DNA from: Bog-113 sp965226755
GTDB taxonomy: Bacteria; Acidobacteriota; Terriglobia; Bryobacterales; Bryobacteraceae
DNA length: 64,000 nt
Direction: 5' to 3'
Assembly (NCBI GenBank): GCA_965226755.1
Contig: CBDDDT010000002.1
Coordinates: 372,001 to 436,000 of the forward strand
In this document: piece after piece, positions 1 through 7,365 of the stretch
Numbering within the stretch: the stretch's first letter is position 1
Layout of the letters: each line of letters starts with the position of its first letter
Position numbers and translations under genes: made by a program
The notes under the pieces: model-generated
Told to the model about the DNA's origin: nothing
The model's database searches: none
The model's input: the letters and a program-made list of their open reading frames with translations, nothing else

Positions 1-458
1 ATCAGAACCGGAATGCCGACATCAGCATCGGCGAAACGACGCGAATCGGACCGTACGAGATCACGGCGCGCGATTTTGTCTCGGGCGATGCGGGAGCTTA
101 TGTTTACGCCCGAGCGATCCTCGACGGCAAGAAGAATGGTCAATCGATCGGCCAACTGGAGCCCGAAAAGCGCCTTTACACGGCGAGCAAGCAGGGGCTG
201 ACCCACGTCGCCCTGCGGAGCCGGTTGAATGAAGATCTGTACATCAGCCTGGCCGCGGTGGAGCAGGATCCGAACACCAAGAAGGTAGTGGGGACGCTGC
301 AGCTTTGGATCTTCCCGCTCGTGAGCTGGATCTGGATCGGGGCGATAGTGGTGACGTTTGGGACGCTGGTGGCGCTTACGCCGAGCAAAGTGGCGCGGCA
401 GTATGCGCGCACTGAAGTGGTGGGGATCACTCGCAAGAATGCCGTCGTTGAAAGCTAG
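1..458 (+). CDS. ccmF: Cytochrome c heme lyase subunit CcmF, C-terminal part (cut by window edge)
   Basis: The reading frame is open from base 3 to a TAG at 456-458, about 151 residues, with no start in the window, so the N-terminal part lies upstream. The visible part has a periplasmic-type stretch rich in charged residues followed by one clear membrane segment (from LWIFPLVSWIWIG to VTFGTLVAL) close to the C-terminus, the arrangement of the end of CcmF/NrfE heme lyases. CcmF ligates heme to apocytochrome c together with CcmH in System I maturation. Identification rests on this topology plus the following ccmH, ccmA, ccmB and ccmC genes. The next gene begins 20 bases before this stop, so translation is probably coupled. 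Confidence 0.82.
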   Translation, partial: QNRNADISIGETTRIGPYEITARDFVSGDAGAYVYARAILDGKKNGQSIGQLEPEKRLYTASKQGLTHVALRSRLNEDLYISLAAVEQDPNTKKVVGTLQLWIFPLVSWIWIGAIVVTFGTLVALTPSKVARQYARTEVVGITRKNAVVES

Positions 459-957
459 GTTGAAAGCGGGAGTTTTGCGGGGCGGTTTCGCGGCCGCCCT
501 ATTCGCGCTGTGCGCGTCGGGCCCGGCGATGTTCGCGGACACGCCCCAGATCGACAGTGAATCCGTCCGGCGCGTGGCGACGCATATCGCTTGCCAGTGC
601 GGCGCGTGCAAAGAGACGGCGTCTTGCCCCATGTCGATGCAGGGCTGCGGCTTCTGCGTGCCGGCCAAGACCAAGATCGTCACCATGCAAAAGGCCGGAT
701 TTTCGGATCAGGCCATCATCAACAGCTTCATCAAGCAATACGGACCCGATATATACCGGGCCGGCCCCAATCAGCTCTTCTGGGCGATTCCCTACGGGGC
801 GCTGCTGATCGGAGCGGGCGCCATTCTGTGGTACGTGCGGAGCTATATTAAGCGGGCGCCCCTGGCGGCGGCTGGCGGAGTTCCGGTGGCGGAGGACCCG
901 GCGATGGCCAGGTATCGGGACACGATCGAGAAGGAAGTCGGGAGATTCGACTCGTGA
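439..957 (+). CDS. ccmH: CcmH/CycL-type cytochrome c maturation thioredox protein with unusual cysteine cluster
   Basis: 172 residues from ATG 439, chosen because the following residues make a normal signal peptide (about residues 12-33) and because longer versions would run through ccmF. The mature part carries six cysteines (C52, C54, C57, C63, C70, C73) in the pattern CxCGxC-x5-C-x6-CGFC, then a helical segment and one membrane helix (PYGALLIGAGAILWYV) near residue 120. Standard CcmH has a single LRCxxC pair that reduces apocytochrome c for heme attachment. The family call comes from position directly after ccmF, size and topology; the cysteine pattern is divergent. Its stop overlaps the next start (GTGA). 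Confidence 0.72.
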   Translation: MPSLKARLKAGVLRGGFAAALFALCASGPAMFADTPQIDSESVRRVATHIACQCGACKETASCPMSMQGCGFCVPAKTKIVTMQKAGFSDQAIINSFIKQYGPDIYRAGPNQLFWAIPYGALLIGAGAILWYVRSYIKRAPLAAAGGVPVAEDPAMARYRDTIEKEVGRFDS

Positions 958-1379
958 TCGTGGCGTCAGCGTCACTTCTGTGCGTGCTGGTCCTGGTGGC
1001 GCTCCTTTTTGTGCGCGAAGGCGACTTGCCGAAGCCCGCTCCGGCATCTCCCTTTCAGCATCTGGATGAACGCAAGGCCTCCATTTACGAGAACCTTCGG
1101 GATCTTCAATTCGAGTACCGGGTCGGCAAGCTTTCCGATGCCGATTATCAGCAGACCAAGCTGGATCTGCAGAAGGAACTTGCGCATGTCCTGGCGGAAG
1201 TGGACCGGATAAAAGCGGAGCTGCAACTGACTCCGCAAGCGGCCCCGGCTGCGTCCAAAATTTCGCGGGCCGCGCCGGCGGGAACGGTTTGTCCAAGCTG
1301 CGGCGCGAAGTTTGGGGAGCCTTTGAAGTTTTGCGGCGAATGCGGCGCGGCGATGGCCGCGGCGCGAGGGAAAGCATGA
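954..1379 (+). CDS. CcmI-like membrane protein with C-terminal zinc ribbon
   Basis: 141 residues starting at GTG 954, overlapping the ccmH stop by four bases. Residues 2-20 form a membrane helix; residues 35-92 are a charged helical region (DERKASIYENLRDLQFEY, then a coiled coil) that resembles the short membrane-anchored CcmI/ArgE-like region of System I chaperones; residues 113-130 form a CxxC-x10-CxxC zinc ribbon (CPSCG and CGECG). CcmI presents apocytochrome c to CcmFH, so a helical, membrane-tethered protein in this position fits. The zinc ribbon at the end is not part of classical CcmI. Function is inferred from operon position. Confidence 0.6.
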   Translation: MIVASASLLCVLVLVALLFVREGDLPKPAPASPFQHLDERKASIYENLRDLQFEYRVGKLSDADYQQTKLDLQKELAHVLAEVDRIKAELQLTPQAAPAASKISRAAPAGTVCPSCGAKFGEPLKFCGECGAAMAAARGKA

Positions 1380-2443
1380 AGCTGGCCGCACTCGCGATTT
1401 TGAGCGCCGGAGCGATGTTCGCGGTGGACGGCACGGTCCATAACGCGACGAAGGATAAGGCGCAGGGGAACGCGACCGTCTCCCTGTTCAATATCACGCA
1501 GAGCGGGCCGCAGATGGTGGCCAGCGTGAAATCGGCCGGGGACGGATCGTTCAACATCACGCCGCCGGCGGGAAGCGATTCTCCGGGTCCGAAACTGCTG
1601 CAAGCGGTTTATGAAGGCGTGACGTACAACCGCATGATTCCTCCCGGCACGCCGGCGCAGAATCTACAGGTCGACGTGTACGAGTCTTCCAACCAGCCGG
1701 GCGCGTCGAAAGTGACTACGCACATGATGCTGCTGGAGCCCGTCAACGGGCAACTGACCGTCAGCGAGAGCTTCGTCTACGTGAACAGCGGCAAGGTGAC
1801 CTATAACGACCCGGACCATGGAACTTTGCGGTTTTATCTTCCGCCGGGAACGGGCGGCAAAGTCGAGGTGAACGTCACGGCGCCGAACAGCGTCGCGGTG
1901 CGGCGGGCACCGGATCCGACGAACGTGCCCAACGTGTATAAGCTGGACGTTCCGGTGAAGCCGGGGGAATCGCGCATCGATCTGGCTTATCAGGAGCCCT
2001 TCACGACGCCCGGGCATTTCGAGACGCACGTGCTGTACAAGAATCCCAACACCAAGCTGCTGGCGCCCGCGGGCGTCACGGTAGAAGCGGTGGGATTGAC
2101 GCCGGTCGGCCAGGAGCCGCAGACCAAGGCGAGTATCTTCAACTTCGACGGAGCGGACCTGAAGATTGACGTGCAGGGCACGGGCGCGCTACAGCGTCAA
2201 GGCGATGCGGCCGGGCAATCCGATGACGGAAGCGGCGATCAGGGGAGCGCCCAAGTGTCCGAGTTGATGCCACAGCTCTACGACAAGACGAGCGTGGCGG
2301 ACGGTTTGCTGGCGGCGGTAGGCTCGGTCAAGTGGATCCTGCTGATTGTTTCCGGCATGCTGGGGCTGGGCTTCTCCTACCTGTACCGGCGCGGCGCGCC
2401 AAGGGCCGAAGCGCCAAACTCCGTTCATGAATCCAAAGGCTGA
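1376..2443 (+). CDS. Secreted membrane-anchored protein with carboxypeptidase-regulatory-like fold, in ccm operon
   Basis: 355 residues from ATG 1376, which overlaps the previous stop as ATGA. An N-terminal signal peptide (residues 1-15) is followed by a beta-rich domain that starts like carboxypeptidase-regulatory repeats (VDGTVHNATKDKAQGNATV), then a region with more beta strands, a Gly/Asp/Ser/Gln-rich linker near residue 290 and one C-terminal membrane helix (WILLIVSGMLGLGFSYL) with a short basic cytosolic tail. It therefore sits in the periplasm, tethered by its C-terminus. No catalytic motif is visible. Position between the CcmI-like gene and ccmA suggests a role in cytochrome maturation or export, but this is inference. 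Confidence 0.55.
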   Translation: MKLAALAILSAGAMFAVDGTVHNATKDKAQGNATVSLFNITQSGPQMVASVKSAGDGSFNITPPAGSDSPGPKLLQAVYEGVTYNRMIPPGTPAQNLQVDVYESSNQPGASKVTTHMMLLEPVNGQLTVSESFVYVNSGKVTYNDPDHGTLRFYLPPGTGGKVEVNVTAPNSVAVRRAPDPTNVPNVYKLDVPVKPGESRIDLAYQEPFTTPGHFETHVLYKNPNTKLLAPAGVTVEAVGLTPVGQEPQTKASIFNFDGADLKIDVQGTGALQRQGDAAGQSDDGSGDQGSAQVSELMPQLYDKTSVADGLLAAVGSVKWILLIVSGMLGLGFSYLYRRGAPRAEAPNSVHESKG

Positions 2444-3140
2444 CGCCGTATCCGCGGCCGGCGTCTGGAAATACCACGGGGATTACCCGGCCCTTCGCGA
2501 CGTCACATTGCGCGCGGAGCGCGGGGCCTGCCTTGCGCTGCTCGGCCGAAACGGCGCGGGGAAGACGACGATGTTGCGCATTCTGGCGGGGCTATCGGAA
2601 GCATCGCGCGGGAGAGTGCAAGTGCTGGGGACAGCGCCCCGCGATTCGTCGACCCGTCGGCGCGCGGGATACCTGGGCCATGGAATCGGAGTTTATGACG
2701 AGCTGACGGCGCGCGAGAACCTGCTGCATTTCGCGCGGCTTTATCGGGTGCCCGACGAAGCCGGCGCGGTTTCGCTCTGGCTGGAGCGGGTGGGGCTGAA
2801 GCGCGTGGAAGACGGGCGCGCCCGCGAGTTTTCGCGAGGCATGCGGCAGCGGCTGGCGATCGCCCGCGCCTTCGTGCATGATCCGGAAGTGCTGCTGCTC
2901 GATGAGCCGTTCACGTCGCTGGACGATCGGGCTGTCGCGCTGTTGCAGGAATTGCTGCGGGAAGCGCTCGGGCGCGGCCGGGCGGTCGTGCTCTCCACCC
3001 ACCAATTGAGGGAAGCGCTGGAATTAGCCACCGACGTGGCCCTGCTCGATCGCGGGAAGCTCACGTTTACAGGGCCGCGAACGGCGGCCATGCTGGAGCG
3101 TCCCTCGTCCATCTATTCCGATGCGGAGACGGCGCATTGA
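2427..3140 (+). CDS. ccmA: Heme exporter ATP-binding protein CcmA
   Basis: 237 residues from ATG 2427, which overlaps the previous gene by 17 bases; the longer in-frame extension is antisense-like Trp/Pro-rich sequence and was not used. ABC ATPase features are all present: Walker A GRNGAGKTT (residues 40-48), an ABC-signature variant EFSRGMRQR, Walker B VLLLDEP and the switch histidine in STHQL. CcmA energises the CcmABCD complex that releases holo-CcmE from CcmC. The pairing with ccmB immediately downstream (TTGA overlap) supports this over a generic ABC ATPase. Confidence 0.85.
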   Translation: MNPKADAVSAAGVWKYHGDYPALRDVTLRAERGACLALLGRNGAGKTTMLRILAGLSEASRGRVQVLGTAPRDSSTRRRAGYLGHGIGVYDELTARENLLHFARLYRVPDEAGAVSLWLERVGLKRVEDGRAREFSRGMRQRLAIARAFVHDPEVLLLDEPFTSLDDRAVALLQELLREALGRGRAVVLSTHQLREALELATDVALLDRGKLTFTGPRTAAMLERPSSIYSDAETAH

Positions 3141-3808
3141 ACGGCGTGCTGGCGATCGCCCGGAAAGATCTGCTTTCGGAGTTGCGCACCAAGGACGGAG
3201 TGAACGCCTCGGTGTCGTTTGCGCTGGTGATCCTGCTGATCTTCAGTTTTGCGTTTGAACCCACCGCGGATGAGACGCGGGCGATAGCGGGCGGGCTGCT
3301 GTGGATCGCGTTTGCATTTGCGGGCGCGCTTCTGCTCAATCGCTCGTTCGCGCGCGAAATCCCGAACGATTGTCTGGATGTGCTGGTCGCTTCGCCGGTT
3401 CCGGGTTGGGCCTTGTTCCTCGGGAAGACGCTGGCGAGTTTTCTGCTGCTGCTGGGAATCGAGCTGATCTGCCTGCCCGTGTTCGGCATCTTTTTCGATG
3501 TGCACTGGCTGAAGTTTCTGTGGCCGTTGATGCTGATTATCGTGCTGGGAACGTGGGCACTGACGGTGCTGGGCGTGAGTTTCGGGGCGCTGACGGTGAA
3601 TATCCGGCTGCGGGAACTGATGCTGCCGCTGCTGCTCTACCCGGTGCTGTCCCCCGCCCTGCTCGCCGCCATGCGGCTGACGACGGCGGTGCTCGCCGGA
3701 GAAACGTTCACGGGAGATAACGTTCCGTGGCTGCGCCTGCTGGTGGGGTTCGACGTAATTTTCACCGCGCTTGCCGTGGCGCTGATCGAATTCGTTCTGG
3801 TTCTTTGA
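3137..3808 (+). CDS. ccmB: Heme exporter membrane protein CcmB
   Basis: 223 residues, the usual length of CcmB, with about six hydrophobic segments. The start is a TTG at 3137 whose bases overlap the ccmA stop (TTGA). A cytosolic N-terminal amphipathic helix (VLAIARKDLLSELRTKDG) precedes the first membrane helix, as in CcmB proteins, and the central LDVLVASPVPGWALFLGKTLASF region is characteristic. CcmB is the permease-like partner of CcmA. No separate ribosome binding site is needed because of the four-base coupling. Confidence 0.85.
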   Translation: MNGVLAIARKDLLSELRTKDGVNASVSFALVILLIFSFAFEPTADETRAIAGGLLWIAFAFAGALLLNRSFAREIPNDCLDVLVASPVPGWALFLGKTLASFLLLLGIELICLPVFGIFFDVHWLKFLWPLMLIIVLGTWALTVLGVSFGALTVNIRLRELMLPLLLYPVLSPALLAAMRLTTAVLAGETFTGDNVPWLRLLVGFDVIFTALAVALIEFVLVL

Positions 3809-3822
3809 AACAATAGAGACTT

Positions 3823-4503
3823 ATGGGCACGCGTCTGAAATTCGTCTATGGACTCGCCGGCCTCGGCGGCTTAATTTTGCTGCTGAATCTGTACCGGATC
3901 CTGGTGGTTCTGCCCGATGAGGTCAACCAGGGGGCGAGCTACCGGATCATCTACTTCCATGTTCCCGCCGCATTTGTGGGTTGGACGTTTCTGTTCGTGG
4001 CGCTCGTCACCAGCGCCGGCTATCTCTGGCGGAAGAGCCTGACGCTGGACGGGATCGCCGCTTCGGCCGTCGAAGTCGGATGGGTGTTCTGCACCATCAA
4101 CCTGGTGACAGGCAGCATCTGGGGGCGGATTCAGTGGGGAATCTGGTGGACGTGGGATCCGCGTCTGACGTCCATGTTCATCTGCTGGCTTATTTATGGC
4201 GGCTACCTGGTGCTGCGCGGCGCCATCGAAGACGCCGGCCAGCGGGCGACCATTTCGGCGGTGCTCGCCATCTTCGCTTTCGCGGATGTCCCGATCGTGT
4301 TCATGTCGATCCGGTGGTGGCGCACGCAGCATCCTTCCCCAGTGCTCGAAACCGGCGGTCTGGCCGCGGAGATGTGGCCGCCGCTGCTCTTGAACCTATT
4401 AGCGCTGCTGCTGATCGGGACGGCGATGATGCTGATTCGGCTGGATCAGGAGGAGTCGCGTCGCGAGTTGGACGGGCTGCGGCGGTATGCGCACGCGATA
4501 TAA
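3823..4503 (+). CDS. ccmC: Heme exporter/heme-handling protein CcmC
   Basis: 226 residues with six membrane helices. The tryptophan-rich WWD-type heme-handling motif is clear at residues 105-118 (WGIWWTWDPRLTSM), and conserved periplasmic histidines occur in YFHVPAA (residue 46) and near residue 169 (WRTQHPS). CcmC attaches heme to CcmE. Gap to ccmB is only 14 bases. A 15-base near-palindrome containing TATAAT overlaps the end of the gene. Confidence 0.9.
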   Translation: MGTRLKFVYGLAGLGGLILLLNLYRILVVLPDEVNQGASYRIIYFHVPAAFVGWTFLFVALVTSAGYLWRKSLTLDGIAASAVEVGWVFCTINLVTGSIWGRIQWGIWWTWDPRLTSMFICWLIYGGYLVLRGAIEDAGQRATISAVLAIFAFADVPIVFMSIRWWRTQHPSPVLETGGLAAEMWPPLLLNLLALLLIGTAMMLIRLDQEESRRELDGLRRYAHAI

Positions 4504-4524
4504 TCGCGAGATCGATCGATTCTA

Positions 4525-4677
4525 ATGGACCAGCGCAATTTTCAGTTTCTTTTCTACGGCTTGGGCGCCGCGTGGGCCATTGTGGCGATTTATCTGATCG
4601 TGCTGACGCAGCGCAATCAGAAGATCCGGCGCGAGTTGGAACGCGTTAAGCGGATGGTCGGAGACCGCGAGGCTTAG
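4525..4677 (+). CDS. ccmD: Small heme exporter protein CcmD
   Basis: 50 residues, ATG 4525 to TAG 4677. One membrane helix at residues 9-27 (FLFYGLGAAWAIVAIYLIVL) is followed by a strongly basic cytosolic tail (TQRNQKIRRELERVKRM). This is the size, topology and gene position (directly after ccmC) of CcmD, which is needed for release of holo-CcmE from the CcmABC complex. Gap to ccmC is 21 bases. Because of its length it is easily missed by gene callers. Confidence 0.8.
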   Translation: MDQRNFQFLFYGLGAAWAIVAIYLIVLTQRNQKIRRELERVKRMVGDREA

Positions 4678-4714
4678 TTTTTTCAAGCGTGCTATTCTGA
4701 GTTCTTCCGCCTTT

Positions 4715-4804
4715 GGAGAGATGGCCGAGTGGTTGAAGGCGCACGCTTGGAAAGCGTGTATAGGGGAAACTCTATCCAGGGTTCGAATCCCTGTCTCTCC
4801 GCCA
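4715..4804 (+). tRNA. tRNA-Ser (anticodon GGA)
   Basis: Class II tRNA with acceptor stem GGAGAGA pairing with TCTCTCC, anticodon stem CACGC/GCGTG around loop TTGGAAA (anticodon GGA), a long variable arm and T-arm GGTTCGAATCC. The 3' CCA is encoded (4802-4804). A TATTCT -10-like hexamer lies at 4693-4698. Confidence 0.97.
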
Positions 4805-4812
4805 ATCCCGTC

Positions 4813-5784
4813 TTAGGCCAGCAGGCCGCCATGTCCCAGCCCAGCTACCTCCCAGGCGGAAACGCGATAGCGCGCCAGCAGGGGCGGCAGAAGCAGATCG
4901 ACTACGTTGGCCTTGGCCGACCGGAAGCATCCCGGCGCTGAAAGAATCGGCGTATCGTCGCAGTAGGAAAGCAGCATCAGATTTCCGGGCTCCACAGGGG
5001 CGAGAAAGCGTTCCATCTGCCCGCCGACTTGGGCCAAAGCGCGCCCGACCACATCTTCAGGACCCGCGGGCGCGGTGGTGGAAGCCACCAGAATGGCGGA
5101 CGGTTTGGATCGCATCAGGTGCGACAGGGATCGCGCCACGGCCATTTCCTCTTCCACGCAGCTCAGCGCGTAGGAGGAAACAAAGCCATACTTTTCCAGG
5201 CGCTGGCGCATGATGCTTTCGAACATGGTGCGCGCGCGGTCGCCGTGGCTGGGATCGGTGTAAAGCACGCCGACGGTGGGCTGGCGCACGGGACGGGCCT
5301 GCATGATGGGCCCGCGGTCGCGGAGCATATTCACCACGCCATCCAGATCCGATTTAGCCACCGCGAAAGGCGCGCTCTTAATGGTGGCGATGCGCTGGCC
5401 GGGAGTCGCGAAGCTGAAATTGAGCGCGGTGGCGATCACCGTTCCCGAAGTGCAGTTGACCTGCTTCAGGAGTTCATCGTCGACCAGCACGCAGCAGCTT
5501 TCCGTGGCGTGCAGATTGGCGCGTCCGCCCGCGGCCAGCTTGATTTCATAGCACCCGCAGCCAATTTCCCCGGCGACGGCGCAGACGGCGTCATCTTCCG
5601 ACACCTCGCCATCTTCCAACTCCGTCACCCAGATCCGGTTCATGCCCTCCGATTCGAGGACCCGGATGTCCTCTTCGCTGATTACATGCCCTTTGGCGAG
5701 CAACTTCTTCCCGCCGGGACGAAAAACGGTGCAGCATAAAATTCTTCCGCCAGATGCCTTGACGTCAACGGTCTGAGCTTTCAT
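4813..5784 (-). CDS. Molybdopterin-binding (MoeA/MoCF-like) protein
   Basis: 323 residues; the ATG at 5784 has a good GGAGGG Shine-Dalgarno. The N-terminal 90 residues resemble the small beta-domain of MoeA-like proteins (KLLAKGHVISEEDIRVLESEG), followed by a middle segment and, from about residue 165, a Rossmann-like MoCF_biosynth fold (TVGVLYTDPS, with later ILVASTTAPAGPEDV that matches the sugar-phosphate/molybdopterin-binding loop). It is shorter than catalytic MoeA (about 400) and no neighbour is a molybdenum gene, so it may be a stand-alone regulator or accessory protein for molybdenum cofactor use. Its stop lies eight bases past tRNA-Ser on the other strand. Confidence 0.65.
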   Translation of the reverse strand: MKAQTVDVKASGGRILCCTVFRPGGKKLLAKGHVISEEDIRVLESEGMNRIWVTELEDGEVSEDDAVCAVAGEIGCGCYEIKLAAGGRANLHATESCCVLVDDELLKQVNCTSGTVIATALNFSFATPGQRIATIKSAPFAVAKSDLDGVVNMLRDRGPIMQARPVRQPTVGVLYTDPSHGDRARTMFESIMRQRLEKYGFVSSYALSCVEEEMAVARSLSHLMRSKPSAILVASTTAPAGPEDVVGRALAQVGGQMERFLAPVEPGNLMLLSYCDDTPILSAPGCFRSAKANVVDLLLPPLLARYRVSAWEVAGLGHGGLLA

Positions 5785-5980
5785 AAACCCTCCGATGTCG
5801 GTTATTCAGCAGGCCTCGGTATTCAGTCGACAACTGAACATCGAGTCAGTCCAACGCTTAGTGGCAAGGTTCCGAAAACTTCTCAACGAAAAACAACAGA
5901 GGTTCGGATTACAGAACCAATCTAATTTGTAAGATTAATAACAGATTTTCGAGAAGATGGGAAGCGGTTTTCGTTTAAAT
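5785..5980. promoter_or_regulatory. AT-rich intergenic region with inverted repeats
   Basis: This is one of the few AT-rich stretches. It holds the promoter region of the minus-strand molybdopterin-binding gene, including an inverted repeat TTCAGT-5-ACTGAA at 5822-5838 and two TATTCAG copies nearby, which could be an operator. A weak stem GGTTC-8-GAACC at 5901-5918, followed on the minus strand by a short T run, may terminate the arginine operon. Neither is proven. Confidence 0.35.
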
Positions 5981-6574
5981 TTACGAATTTATTTTTTTAA
6001 TCGTCGGTAATTGGACAAAGATGTCCGAATCACCCTGCGATTGGCCAGCATTCCAGCGTACGCTGTCAAGTATTCGTAAGACGGCGATCTCGTCGCAATC
6101 CTGAAATTTGGCGCAGCGAAGACAATCTTTCCACACTTTAAGCGGGAGAACGCCCCGTTCCACCTGCTCGAAGCCGACGCGCTCAAAAAAGCCCTGCACA
6201 TATGTAAAAGCAAAGACGGCGGCAAGCGAATAAGCGAGCGCCTCCTCGACCAGGAAGTGCACGATGAGGCGGCCGATGCCGCGGACTTTCACATCAGGGG
6301 CGACGGCCAGGGAACGTATTTCGCCCATCACAGGGCTGTAGAAGTGGAGCGCCCCGCAGCCGACCAAAGCGCCGCCGGAAAAAGCGACGCAAAAATCGCG
6401 CATGTTTTCCGATATTTCAAACTCCGTGCGGGCGAGCATCACGCCGTCGCCGGCATAGCCGTTGATGAGGGCCAGCAAGGCGGGGATATCGCGCATGGCG
6501 GCCTTCCGCACCATGAGCGCGGGCGGGGCGGGTGCGGATTCGAACGTCGAAGGCTCAGTCGTGGCGCTGGTCAT
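5981..6574 (-). CDS. GNAT-type N-acetylglutamate synthase (short NAGS)
   Basis: 197 residues. A GNAT core contains the acetyl-CoA loop VKVRGIGR around residue 97, and the C-terminal KVWKDCLRCAKFQDCDE segment is typical of short bacterial NAGS enzymes. It makes N-acetylglutamate, the first arginine precursor. The start (6574) overlaps the argB stop by four bases, in the order argC-argB-NAGS, which supports the assignment over a generic acetyltransferase. The N-terminal 20 residues are low in conservation, and the last 25 residues (from about NAGQSQGDSD) look like an extension. Confidence 0.8.
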   Translation of the reverse strand: MTSATTEPSTFESAPAPPALMVRKAAMRDIPALLALINGYAGDGVMLARTEFEISENMRDFCVAFSGGALVGCGALHFYSPVMGEIRSLAVAPDVKVRGIGRLIVHFLVEEALAYSLAAVFAFTYVQGFFERVGFEQVERGVLPLKVWKDCLRCAKFQDCDEIAVLRILDSVRWNAGQSQGDSDIFVQLPTIKKINS

Positions 6575-7365
6575 CGAGCAGCATCCTTAACAGTTGTCGC
6601 GCGGATTTCGGTTCCCGCGGCCTCGCCGGCGAGCAGGCGTGCAAGCAGGCCCGCGCCCGACCCGGGTGCAATCACCACCCGCTCCACCCCGGCGGCGATG
6701 GCTGCGCAGGCGGCTTCGAGTTTGGCCTGCATGCCGCCCCGGGCTATACCGTTCTCAATCAGAGCGCGCGAGGCGGCCGCGTCCAGGAGCGGGAGGACTG
6801 ATCCGTTTCCGTCCATGACGCCGGCCACATCGGTCAAAAAAATCAGTTGGGCCGCGCCAAAAGCATGGGCGCAGGCCACGGCCATCTGGTCGGCGTTGAT
6901 GTTCCAGGCCTGCCCAAGGTCGTCCCCGGCTACGCAGGCGATCACGGGAAGCCGGCCCGCGCTGGTGAGGAGTTCAAGCAGCGAGGCGTCCACGGAGGTG
7001 ACGCGTCCGACCCAGCCCAGTTCCGCCGACAGCCGAACCGCGGTGGTCAGGCGGCCGTCTATTCCGGACAGGCCGACAGCATTGACGCCCGCCGCGCGCA
7101 GAGCCGCCGTGAGCTGTTTGTTGACGCTTCCGGCGAGCACCTTGAGCACGGCATCCATGGTTTCCGTCGTGGTGACGCGCAGACCGTTCACGAAATGGCT
7201 GGGGATGCCGCGCTCCTCCAGAAAGCGAGTCAGCTGCCGCCCGCCGCCGTGGACCAGCACGACCGAGTGTCCGGCTTGGTGCGCATACGCGATCTGGTCC
7301 GCCAGGGCGCGGCGCTGATCCGCGTCATCCACCAGGGTGCCGCCGATCTTGATTAGAATCTTCAC
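6571..7365 (-). CDS. argB: Acetylglutamate kinase
   Basis: 264 residues. Amino-acid-kinase fold with N-terminal ILIKIGGTLVD, substrate loop LVHGGGRQ, the INADQMAVACA segment and a C-terminal GSGAGLLARLL segment near the acceptor site. It phosphorylates N-acetylglutamate, the second step of the acetylated arginine pathway. It overlaps argC by four bases at its start and the NAGS gene by four bases at its end, so the three proteins are probably made in equal amounts from one mRNA. Confidence 0.93.
   Translation of the reverse strand: MKILIKIGGTLVDDADQRRALADQIAYAHQAGHSVVLVHGGGRQLTRFLEERGIPSHFVNGLRVTTTETMDAVLKVLAGSVNKQLTAALRAAGVNAVGLSGIDGRLTTAVRLSAELGWVGRVTSVDASLLELLTSAGRLPVIACVAGDDLGQAWNINADQMAVACAHAFGAAQLIFLTDVAGVMDGNGSVLPLLDAAASRALIENGIARGGMQAKLEAACAAIAAGVERVVIAPGSGAGLLARLLAGEAAGTEIRATTVKDAAR

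Noticed and set aside
499..1560. 353-residue frame on the minus strand across ccmH and the CcmI-like gene
   Set aside because: Arg/Pro-rich, antisense to the coupled ccm genes, no motif; a typical high-GC shadow frame.
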